NCBI GenBank assembly: GCA_019912505.1
Contig: JAIOIM010000735.1
Coordinates: 1 to 7,416 of the forward strand
Origin: Ignavibacteriaceae bacterium
GTDB lineage: Bacteria; Bacteroidota; Ignavibacteria; Ignavibacteriales; Ignavibacteriaceae
Direction of reading: 5' to 3'
Length of the DNA: 7,416 bases
How positions within the stretch are numbered: the first letter of the stretch is position 1; every line of letters starts with the position of its first letter. Position numbers and translations under genes: made by a program. Shown piece after piece: positions 1-6,073 of the stretch. The notes under the pieces are model-generated. The model was not told where the DNA came from, did not search any database, and worked only from the letters and a program-made list of their open reading frames with translations.

Positions 1-838
1 ACTTTATACTGCCCCAACGGCAATTAGAGGTTTAATGCGTTTTGGAGATGCATGGCCAAACCGCCACGACCTGTCATCATTAAGACTGCTCGGCAGCGTT
101 GGTGAACCGATTAATCCGGAAGCATGGCGTTGGTACCATAAAGTTATAGGAAAAGATAATTGCCCGGTTATGGATACCTGGTGGCAAACCGAAACCGGTA
201 TGTTTATGATTACACCAATGCCTTGCACTCCTCTAAAACCTGGCTCCGGCACAAAGCCGTTCCCCGGAGTTATAATGGATGTTGTTGATGAAGAAGGCAA
301 CAGCGTAAAAATTGGTGAAGAAGGTTTTCTTGTAATAAAGACGCCCTGGCCTGCAATGCTTCGTACCATTTATAACGACCCGGACAGATATGTTGAACAG
401 TATTGGAGTCGTTTCCCCGGAATGTATATGACAGGGGATTCAGCACGCCGGGATGTTGATGGATATTTTTGGGTAATTGGCAGAGTGGATGATGTGATAA
501 AAGTAAGCGGTTACAGGCTTGGTACTGCCGAAATTGAAAGCGCACTAGGTAGCCATCCCGCCGTTGCAGAGGCTGCTGCAATAGGGTTGCCGCATGAAAT
601 AAAAGGAAATGCAATACACGCGTTTGTTATTTTAAGATCGGGTAATGTACCAAGTGACAAACTTATCGAGGAACTCAGGCAGCATGTCGGTCATGAGGTT
701 GGACCAATCGCAAAACCAGAGGTTATTGAGATAGTGGATTCTTTGCCGAAAACAAGAAGCGGAAAAATTATGCGCCGTGTTTTAAAGGCAAAGGCACTCG
801 GTGTTGATCCGGGTAATATTTCAACGCTTGAGGATTAA
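1..838 (+). CDS. acs: Acetyl-CoA synthetase (AMP-forming), C-terminal part; 5' end outside window
   Basis: Cytoplasmic acetate-activating enzyme (acetate + ATP + CoA to acetyl-CoA + AMP + PPi). The frame is open from base 2 and gives 278 residues, so the ATG at 35 is internal; full-length relatives are about 620-660 residues. Visible motifs, numbered from the first full codon: YTAPTAIR (2-9), the acyl-pocket motif DTWWQTETG (58-66) whose Trp fits acetate as substrate, GD-ARRD (Asp146, ribose contact), GRVDDV (Arg161), G-YRLGTAEIES (Arg172), and PKTRSGK near the C-terminus (Lys255, the catalytic lysine acetylated in Salmonella Acs Lys609). The usual GHR is GYR here and the usual GDGARRD is GDSARRD. 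The protein ends right at STLED, without the roughly 15-20-residue tail of the enterobacterial enzyme. It is convergent with the next gene. Related propionyl-CoA synthetases are the main alternative, but the WWQTETG pocket favours acetate. Confidence 0.95.
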   Translation, partial: LYTAPTAIRGLMRFGDAWPNRHDLSSLRLLGSVGEPINPEAWRWYHKVIGKDNCPVMDTWWQTETGMFMITPMPCTPLKPGSGTKPFPGVIMDVVDEEGNSVKIGEEGFLVIKTPWPAMLRTIYNDPDRYVEQYWSRFPGMYMTGDSARRDVDGYFWVIGRVDDVIKVSGYRLGTAEIESALGSHPAVAEAAAIGLPHEIKGNAIHAFVILRSGNVPSDKLIEELRQHVGHEVGPIAKPEVIEIVDSLPKTRSGKIMRRVLKAKALGVDPGNISTLED

Positions 839-860
839 AAATAAATAGCTCCAATTAATT

Positions 861-893
861 TTGCAGTGAACGCTAACTTAGCGTTCACTGCAA
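861..893. terminator. Perfect 14-bp hairpin in convergent gap, probable bidirectional terminator
   Basis: TTGCAGTGAACGCT (861-874) is followed by the five-base loop AACTT and its exact reverse complement (880-893). The stem can continue with AATTAA/TTAATT after a two-base bulge on the left side. It lies 22 bp after the acs stop and 44 bp before the end of the OmpA-domain gene, so it can end transcription from both sides. The flanks are AT-rich, but neither side has a long uninterrupted T tract, so termination strength is uncertain. Confidence 0.75.
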
Positions 894-937
894 TTAATTA
901 TAGTATAGACTTCCCCAGAGGATTTGTAGTATATCTA

Positions 938-1912
938 TCACTTACCTACTAATTCAACACGTCTGTTTAATTTCTTTCCCGCTTCTGTTTTGTTTGATGA
1001 AATAGGAGCCAGCGGACCAGCACCTTTACCGGTTAATCTTGATGCTGCAATTCCATGTTTGTTTACTAATTCGGTTACAACTGATTTTGCCCTTTTTTCT
1101 GACAATGACATGTTATGGTCAAATGAGCCCGTCATATCAGTATGCCCAACGATGTAAACATTAAGTTTAGAATTATTTTTTAGGAGAGTAACAATTTCTT
1201 TTATTGTTGGTGCAGATTCCGGTTTCAATGTTGCTTTATCAGTATCAAAATAAATTCCATAGAGGGCAATCTTTCCTTCGGCATCTATTTTGTTTTTCAT
1301 TACCTCTGCATTTACTTCGATGAAGTCGTCTTCAACTCCTGCCACTTCAATTATATCAATAACATACCGAACTACTTCGCTGCTGTATTGTGTTAGTGAA
1401 ACTGCAACGTATGCTGTGCCGTCATTTTTATTTAATTTGCCTGCTACAAACGCAGAGCCGGATGAAGTGGCAGACCCGACAAGCAAATCCATTCCCGTCG
1501 GTAGTTGGTTTGCCGTATGATATACGCCGAGCCATGCTCTTCCGCCGAAAGTTTTAGCTACATTACTGTTTTTAAAATATCCTTCGGCTAATATTTCAAA
1601 CCCATTTTTCTTTAGTGCATTTTGGTAATTGAGGAACACTTCGGTTACGCTTCTATCGCTTTTGAGTGCATAATAAATTCTTGTAACTTTTCCTTCAACT
1701 TCCAGCCAGTCATCAATGTGCCTATAACCGGTAACCGGACCGATTGCAATTTTATATCTATCATATTCTTGCACATCGTAGCCAAGGAGTAATGAGCCGG
1801 GATATCTGGAAATCAACTTATGATCTTCCGCTCCCGGTACCTCACTCTGTGCGTTTAACGGTATGCAGGCAGTCATCAAAAAAAGAAGCATGAGATAAAT
1901 TAGTCTTTTCAT
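938..1912 (-). CDS. OmpA-domain envelope protein with DUF4892-like N-terminal region
   Basis: A 324-residue exported protein. Residues 1-22 are a signal peptide. Cys16 in LMTAC could be a lipobox, but the -3 residue is Met and a classical cleavage site (LNA before Gln22) follows, so lipoprotein status is uncertain. Residues about 27-200 begin GAEDHKLISRYPGS and include GYDVQEYDRY; this resembles the DUF4892 region found in front of OmpA domains in other bacteria (recognised by eye). Residues about 217-324 are an OmpA/Pal-type peptidoglycan-binding domain: IYFDTDKATLKPES, GHTD (Asp259), LSEKRAKSV (Arg274), NRRVEL. The Asp-Arg spacing of 15 equals that of the diaminopimelate-binding pair Asp271/Arg286 in Acinetobacter OmpA. 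The protein probably sits in the outer envelope and holds onto the cell wall. The start overlaps the previous stop as ATGA, with a strong AAAGGA site 6 nt upstream, so translation is probably coupled. It is the last gene of the cluster. Confidence 0.9.
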   Translation of the reverse strand: MKRLIYLMLLFLMTACIPLNAQSEVPGAEDHKLISRYPGSLLLGYDVQEYDRYKIAIGPVTGYRHIDDWLEVEGKVTRIYYALKSDRSVTEVFLNYQNALKKNGFEILAEGYFKNSNVAKTFGGRAWLGVYHTANQLPTGMDLLVGSATSSGSAFVAGKLNKNDGTAYVAVSLTQYSSEVVRYVIDIIEVAGVEDDFIEVNAEVMKNKIDAEGKIALYGIYFDTDKATLKPESAPTIKEIVTLLKNNSKLNVYIVGHTDMTGSFDHNMSLSEKRAKSVVTELVNKHGIAASRLTGKGAGPLAPISSNKTEAGKKLNRRVELVGK

Positions 1913-2325
1913 TTTGTGTCCTTTGGTAATGATGAAGAATTCAGTGGCTCAGAAATATTATATGTCGATTTATAGTTCGCTGATAATATGAACAGAATTC
2001 CGGCTGCAGCAGGCGGCAGGCAAACAATTGTAATAAATAAAATTTTTGCAAAAACTTCGCCGGATGTTAGATAAAGAAATGGGCTAGCCGCTAACATTAA
2101 AGCACTGATTAGCATTAATAGCCCGCCCCACCTGCCTTTCCATAACGCCAGAATGAAACCGACTAAGTAAATTGCAATTGCAATAAAGGGGTAATATTTG
2201 CGTCCCCCCGCTGCGGTAAAAGGCCAATTCCAATAGAAGAAAAACAATAGGGATTCAATTGCAAAAATAATTCCGCCTAATATCTTTGCAGTTGTCAGTA
2301 ATCCCTTTATTGTTTTATTCTTCAT
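1909..2325 (-). CDS. Small four-helix membrane protein, function unknown
   Basis: A 138-residue protein that I do not recognise as a named family. Four hydrophobic stretches are visible at about residues 12-32, 44-62, 67-86 and 92-114. Short basic or polar loops separate them (RKYY at 42-45, WKGRWGG at 62-68). A polar, Ser/Asn-rich C-terminal tail follows from about 116. There is no signal peptide distinct from the first helix and no catalytic motif, so it is an inner-membrane protein of unknown role. It starts 7 bp after the stop of the upstream T9SS-cargo gene, and its TGA overlaps the ATG of the OmpA-domain gene (ATGA). It is therefore firmly inside the cluster and co-translated with its neighbour. 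Only a weak purine-rich stretch (AAAAAGAAA) precedes the ATG. The placement suggests an envelope-related accessory role, but that is inference. Confidence 0.8.
   Translation of the reverse strand: MKNKTIKGLLTTAKILGGIIFAIESLLFFFYWNWPFTAAGGRKYYPFIAIAIYLVGFILALWKGRWGGLLMLISALMLAASPFLYLTSGEVFAKILFITIVCLPPAAAGILFILSANYKSTYNISEPLNSSSLPKDTK
1919..1924 (-). promoter_or_regulatory. Shine-Dalgarno site of the OmpA-domain gene
   Basis: The minus strand reads AAAGGA, 6 nt before the ATG at 1912, inside the 3' end of the upstream gene. It fixes the start that overlaps the upstream stop. Confidence 0.7.
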
Positions 2326-2332
2326 TTTCTTT

Positions 2333-3235
2333 TTATTTAATTAATACCATCTTCTTACTTTGAACAATATTACCGGCGGTCATTTTATAAATGTAAGTTC
2401 CGCTCGATAAATTCTCTGCATTCCAATCTGTTGTATAGCTTCCCGCAGAAAGATTATCATTAACTAACGATGCAACTTTTTGTCCAAGCAAATTATAAAC
2501 ATCCAATTTTACATTTTCTGTTTTGGGAATTGAAAAGTTTATCTGAGTAGTTGGATTAAATGGATTTGGATAATTCTGTTTAAGAGAAAATTCCGAAACT
2601 TTAATATCATCTTCCTTTGTAATTCCAGCAATACCCGTAAAGCTAAGATCATCTAAAAGGAAATATGTTCCATAAGCTGCTGGAATATCATCCTCTTCTA
2701 GTTCCCCAATTTGAATTTCCAATTGTGCATGCGTTGCTTCACCACTATTACCAACTGAGTAATCTATAGGAATTGTAAAACTCTGCCACGTTGATATTGT
2801 TTCGGAAAGCAACCAAGTTTCAGTTTGTGCAACAGTTCCACCTTGAGCATCAATTAGTGTAATGACAAAATGGGGACCTAATAGTAAATTCGGTGTTGAT
2901 GGATAGAATTGATAATAGCCATTTAGGGCAGCATAATTTTGACTTACTGGAAATGAAGGATTCACAGCGGTGCCAGGATATAAAAATGGTATAGCAGGAA
3001 CCGGTGGAGCCGGAGGAAAAGAAAATTCAATTATTTCTCCCCTGAGTGAAGAAGATCCTGAATGAGCAATTGAAGATTGTGAAACATTGATATATAGTTG
3101 GGTGTTCACAATATGCCAACCGTCAAGGTTATTCCCATTCCAGTTTTCAAAACTTGCATTTGGTATTTCCTGGCTATATATCAGAGAGGAAAATATTATG
3201 AGTAAAAATATACTTATGTAATTTGTGTTTTTCAT
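2333..3235 (-). CDS. Secreted jelly-roll (carbohydrate-binding-like) protein with T9SS type A sorting domain
   Basis: A 300-residue exported protein. Residues 1-21 are a signal peptide, with cleavage likely before Gln22 in LIYSQ. Residues about 24-202 look like a single beta-sandwich of the galactose-binding/carbohydrate-binding type often carried by T9SS cargo. It opens with NASFENWNG and DGWHIV, continues with HSGSSSLRGEI (58-68), LNGYYQFYP (104-112) and WQSFTIPIDY (150-159), and closes with FLLDDLSFTG (192-201), a typical final strand with paired Asp. A proline-rich insert (FPPAPPVPAIPFLYPG, 73-88) interrupts it. Residues 218-300 are the T9SS C-terminal sorting domain: NYPNPFNPTTQI, VYNLLGQKV, LSSGTYIYKM, KKMVLIK. 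That domain is normally removed at the cell surface as the cargo is released or lipid-anchored. No enzymatic motif is visible, so binding is the likelier role. The gene sits 13 bp after the larger cargo gene, with a GGAG ribosome site. Confidence 0.88.
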   Translation of the reverse strand: MKNTNYISIFLLIIFSSLIYSQEIPNASFENWNGNNLDGWHIVNTQLYINVSQSSIAHSGSSSLRGEIIEFSFPPAPPVPAIPFLYPGTAVNPSFPVSQNYAALNGYYQFYPSTPNLLLGPHFVITLIDAQGGTVAQTETWLLSETISTWQSFTIPIDYSVGNSGEATHAQLEIQIGELEEDDIPAAYGTYFLLDDLSFTGIAGITKEDDIKVSEFSLKQNYPNPFNPTTQINFSIPKTENVKLDVYNLLGQKVASLVNDNLSAGSYTTDWNAENLSSGTYIYKMTAGNIVQSKKMVLIK

Positions 3236-3240
3236 GATAA

Positions 3241-3245
3241 CTCCG
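3241..3245 (-). promoter_or_regulatory. Shine-Dalgarno site of the small T9SS-cargo gene
   Basis: The minus strand reads CGGAG, 5 nt before the ATG at 3235, within the 13-bp gap after the upstream stop. Confidence 0.65.
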
Positions 3246-3248
3246 TTT

Positions 3249-5108
3249 CTATTTAATCAACATCATTTTTTTACTTTTAACTTTTGTATCAGTTGTTAAT
3301 CTATATATGTAAGTACCACTTGAAAAGTTTGCGGCATTCCAATCCGCAGAATAATTTCCAGATGTTAGATTTTCATTTACAAGTGTTGCAACTTTTTGTC
3401 CGAGCAGATTATAAATCTCTAATTTAACATTTGAAGTTTTTGAAATTGCAAACTTTATTTGTGTAGAGGGATTGAATGGATTGGGATAATTCTGCTCTAA
3501 ACTAGATGCATTTAAAATTGTCTCATCGGTACCGGGGCTGATGCCGGTTGGTGTTTGTAGTGAATTATAACGTGCTACAAAAAGGGCTTCATCAGTTGTT
3601 CCAGGAGGGTCAACAATAAAAAATTCATTACCGCTAAAATCAACATCAATACTATCTTGAAAAACTTTTCCTGTAAGGTACATATTATCGTTTGGTGAAA
3701 TTACCGCGCCATAACCAACACCAAGTTCTATTTCATATCCCGGTGCATATTGTTTCTCGTAAAGTGCAAGCGTTGCGCCGGTTTGTCCATCTAATTTCTT
3801 TAGGAAAAAACCAGTGTTCCCATCGCCGGTTGAAAAAACATCACCGGCAGAATTTTCTGCTATGCTAAAAATTCTTTCCTCAGAAGTGCCACCGCCAACG
3901 TGATCAACCCATCGGAAATTTCCATCAGCATCATAGCTTACTATAAATCCATCATCGTCATAAACACCACCGGGCAGCAGAAAACTTGTTAACGATGCAA
4001 CACCCGCTCCCGGATCAAAGTCAACTGTATTATCAAACAAACCTGCAATAACAACATTATTGGAAGAAGTTGTTAAAATAGAAAAAGGTTCCATAGCACC
4101 AAGATCGGGAATATCGTTATCTAAAAGAATCATCCATGTTGTATTACCGGTTGCATCTAATTTTAAGAGATATGTTCCCATCGTTGACTGATCGGTAGGA
4201 TTTGTAAATCCATTTCCAAAATCAATAATTCTGCTGAACTCACCGGTTGTAAAAATATTTCCGCTTGCGTCTAATGCTATTTTTTCGCCAATACTGCCTT
4301 GAACAGCATATCCATCGGTTCTGGTATAAATTTTATGCCATTGGAGAATACCGTCCGGGCTGTACTTTGCAACAATTGCACCTGCTACGTTTACATAATT
4401 TGTGGTTCCCAGAGGATTAAGATCAAGAATCAATTCTATCCCGCCTCCTAATACTTGAGCTGTAATTCTTCCTGTTAAAAATATATTTCCGTTAGCATCT
4501 GTGGTTACACCGGAAAGTTCTTGAAAGGCTCCGTTGATTCCAAAATTGATATTATTGATAGTGTAAAAAGAAAAAGCCCACAAGAGATTTCCGTTAGTAT
4601 CATATTTTGCAGCAAAGGCGGTGGATTGGGGACCGGTCAATAATGTTGTGCCGCTGCCCGGGTCAAAATCAATTCCTTTATCCGGATAGCATTCAAAAGC
4701 ACCGACAATTATTATGTTCCCCGCATAGTCGACGTGTAAATCATTTATGTCAAGAAAATCATAGCCATCCGAAGCAATTGCACCGATTGCAAATGCCCAA
4801 AGTATGCTGCCGTTAGAATCATATTTGGCAATAAAATTTGGTGCTCCAACATCCGGTGGATGCAAATCCTGAACAGTTAAACTTCCATTTCCGGTTAAAT
4901 CTAATTCTAATGTGCCATCAAATTTTCCGCTTAAGTAGAAGTTTTCATCCGCGTCAATATCGAGATGCATATTACCCGCATACTGACTAATCTCTCCTTC
5001 GGTTTGCTTTGCCCATTCCAACACCTGGGCTCTTAGATTTACCGACAGAAATAAAACCACTACTGCGGGCAATAAAAGAATGCTTAGTTTGTTAATTATT
5101 TTTTTCAT
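3249..5108 (-). CDS. Large secreted propeller-repeat (SBBP-like) protein with T9SS type A sorting domain
   Basis: The preferred product is 619 residues from the ATG at 5108. A GTG two codons earlier is also in frame, but AAGGTG lies 5 nt before the ATG and overlaps the GTG's own position. Numbering here counts from that GTG. A signal peptide ends at LRA-Q30. Residues about 31-520 hold about seven repeats, each with a strand of the form F-I-A-K-Y-D-x-N-G-x-x-x-W, at about 93, 166, 246, 314, 389, 435 (degenerate) and 510. Each is partnered with D-x-x-GN-I/Y-x-x-T/V-G-x-F segments (DYAGNIIIVG, DANGNIFLTG, DASGNIFTTG). This pattern matches SBBP/beta-propeller repeats. Acidic loops of the form DFDPG recur (149-153, 365-369). 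Residues 539-621 are a T9SS C-terminal sorting domain about 70% identical to that of the next gene. It is probably a surface or released beta-propeller for binding or adhesion; no catalytic residues are recognisable. It is the first gene of the cluster. Confidence 0.88.
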   Translation of the reverse strand: MKKIINKLSILLLPAVVVLFLSVNLRAQVLEWAKQTEGEISQYAGNMHLDIDADENFYLSGKFDGTLELDLTGNGSLTVQDLHPPDVGAPNFIAKYDSNGSILWAFAIGAIASDGYDFLDINDLHVDYAGNIIIVGAFECYPDKGIDFDPGSGTTLLTGPQSTAFAAKYDTNGNLLWAFSFYTINNINFGINGAFQELSGVTTDANGNIFLTGRITAQVLGGGIELILDLNPLGTTNYVNVAGAIVAKYSPDGILQWHKIYTRTDGYAVQGSIGEKIALDASGNIFTTGEFSRIIDFGNGFTNPTDQSTMGTYLLKLDATGNTTWMILLDNDIPDLGAMEPFSILTTSSNNVVIAGLFDNTVDFDPGAGVASLTSFLLPGGVYDDDGFIVSYDADGNFRWVDHVGGGTSEERIFSIAENSAGDVFSTGDGNTGFFLKKLDGQTGATLALYEKQYAPGYEIELGVGYGAVISPNDNMYLTGKVFQDSIDVDFSGNEFFIVDPPGTTDEALFVARYNSLQTPTGISPGTDETILNASSLEQNYPNPFNPSTQIKFAISKTSNVKLEIYNLLGQKVATLVNENLTSGNYSADWNAANFSSGTYIYRLTTDTKVKSKKMMLIK

Positions 5109-5113
5109 AACCA

Positions 5114-5119
5114 CACCTT
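5114..5119 (-). promoter_or_regulatory. Shine-Dalgarno site that decides the start of the large T9SS-cargo gene
   Basis: The minus strand reads AAGGTG, 5 nt before the ATG at 5108 (AAGG is 7 nt away). The in-frame GTG at 5114-5112 partly overlaps this motif and has no site at a workable distance. Confidence 0.65.
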
Positions 5120-5250
5120 ATGTTATTGTATATTTTTATTTGATTTTCGGGTTCGATACTTTTCAAATTCTTACCACCGCAAAAGTCTATATTGTGATAA
5201 GTGTTTAATAAAATCTTCAATTCAAAGTAATAGCGTAGTAATATGAATTC

Positions 5251-5270
5251 AATTACTCATATGAGGTATT
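5251..5270. promoter_or_regulatory. Imperfect dyad, candidate operator for the adjacent response regulator
   Basis: The core CTCATATGAG (5256-5265) is a perfect 10-bp palindrome. After two mismatched positions on each side, AAT and ATT pair again at the outer ends. The left half contains TACTCAT (5254-5260), which fits the E. coli NarL heptamer consensus TACYYMT. The right half does not fit at the standard 7-2-7 spacing. It lies about 145 bp upstream of the first cluster gene. A role as binding site of the NarL-type regulator next door is inference. Confidence 0.3.
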
Positions 5271-5395
5271 TTAAATTGGTAAGTTGAACGGGATTTTTAG
5301 GGCGACGGATATTTTATTTGATATGTTGGCTTAAAATATTACGGGAAAAGAAATATGTTTAAAGTTTTCATCAACATTATACTTGATAAAAAGAA

Positions 5396-6025
5396 TCAGA
5401 AAAGTTTATCTTTAATTGCTTTTGAAACTGCTTCGGCTCTTGAGTTTACATGAAGTTTTTTATAAATGTTTTTGATGTGGGCACGCACAGTATTTCCGCT
5501 TACAAAAATTGCATCAGAAATTGTTTTATAATTTTCGCCTTTGCATAACCGCTTTAATACCTCTGTTTCTCTATCAGATAGCGGTGAGTCAGATCTCTTA
5601 TGAAAAGAAGATAAAACTCTTCTGGCTATATCGGGACTCATTGGCGAACCGCCATTTATAACATCCTTAATAGCGGCTAATAACTCAACGGGGGGAATAT
5701 CCTTCAGCAGATAACCGGTTGCACCTGAACTTAGTGATTCAAATACAGAATTATCATCTTCCTTTATTGTAAGCATTAAAAAATCTGTCTTGGGTAATTT
5801 CTCTTTCAGTTTACAAACACCATCAATACCGGAAAGTTTTGGAAGATCGATATCCATTAAAACCACATCGGGGGGGGAGAGGGGAATATTCTTAACAGCA
5901 TCCTCGCAATTTGCGTATGCTTGTTTGCATTCAAAACCGGGTGAACTATCAATGATAAGAGAAAGGAGTTTTCTAATCTCCGAGTCATCTTCTACTATTG
6001 CTACTTTTATAATTTCCACATTCAT
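5396..6025 (-). CDS. NarL/FixJ-family two-component response regulator
   Basis: A 209-residue cytoplasmic DNA-binding regulator, typical length for the family. The receiver domain spans about 5-125: acidic pair Asp13/Asp14 (VEDD), phosphoacceptor Asp58 (VVLMD-ID), Thr86 (LMLT) and Lys108 (YLLKD) are all present, so it should be phosphorylatable. The LuxR-type helix-turn-helix spans about 147-205: LSDRETEVLKRLCKGENYKTI, then SGNTVRAHIKNIYKKLHVNSRAEAV, with the recognition helix around NTVRAHIKNI. It lies 48 bp after the histidine kinase, its probable partner. There is no clear Shine-Dalgarno before the ATG (the upstream bases are A/T only), which is common in this assemblage. An eight-C tract (5870-5877) encodes part of the Ser-Pro-Pro just before the phosphoacceptor strand. 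The target genes are unknown; the downstream secreted-protein cluster is the obvious candidate. Confidence 0.95.
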   Translation of the reverse strand: MNVEIIKVAIVEDDSEIRKLLSLIIDSSPGFECKQAYANCEDAVKNIPLSPPDVVLMDIDLPKLSGIDGVCKLKEKLPKTDFLMLTIKEDDNSVFESLSSGATGYLLKDIPPVELLAAIKDVINGGSPMSPDIARRVLSSFHKRSDSPLSDRETEVLKRLCKGENYKTISDAIFVSGNTVRAHIKNIYKKLHVNSRAEAVSKAIKDKLF

Positions 6026-6073
6026 AATTTTTTGTAATATTTAAATAGATTATAGTAGAAATGTCCGGTTATT

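Larger units (their letters stand above)
5109..5395 (-). promoter_or_regulatory. Gene-free leader region, probable promoter of the four-gene cluster
   Basis: This AT-rich stretch of 287 bp lies between the response regulator stop and the first cluster gene. It has no plausible coding frame. It is the only sizeable gap among the minus-strand genes, so the cluster promoter should lie here. I found no exact Bacteroidota-type TAnnTTTG box with a matching TTTG upstream, and no convincing -35/-10 pair. A TATAAT lies at 5376-5381 on the minus strand, but its upstream hexamer is poor. The region also holds the dyad at 5251-5270 and a ribosome site next to the gene. No strong terminator separates it from the regulator gene, so read-through is possible. 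Confidence 0.5.

Noticed and set aside
4..614. Open frames on the minus strand opposite acs
   Set aside because: They lie wholly inside the well-supported acs coding region, show no domain, signal or ribosome site, and read as low-information shadow protein.
1290..1520. A 76-codon plus-strand frame opposite the OmpA-domain gene
   Set aside because: Antisense shadow of a conserved domain-bearing gene; Ser/Thr-rich composition with no motif.
4607..4816. A 69-codon plus-strand frame opposite the large T9SS cargo gene
   Set aside because: It overlaps clear propeller repeats on the other strand; Gln/His/Arg-rich composition typical of a shadow frame.
5106..5114. GTG at 5114 as start of the large cargo gene
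   Set aside because: The ribosome site AAGGTG overlaps it, whereas the ATG at 5108 has this site at 5 nt and leads straight into the basic KK of the signal peptide.
5309..5339. AT-only inverted repeat (ATATTTTA/TAAAATAT) with a 15-base loop
   Set aside because: Eight A/T pairs with a long loop are too weak for a terminator and are expected by chance in this AT-rich gap.
5376..5381. TATAAT on the minus strand just after the regulator stop
   Set aside because: The best upstream hexamers match TTGACA at only about three of six positions, and it would give a leader of about 265 nt; not enough to call a promoter.
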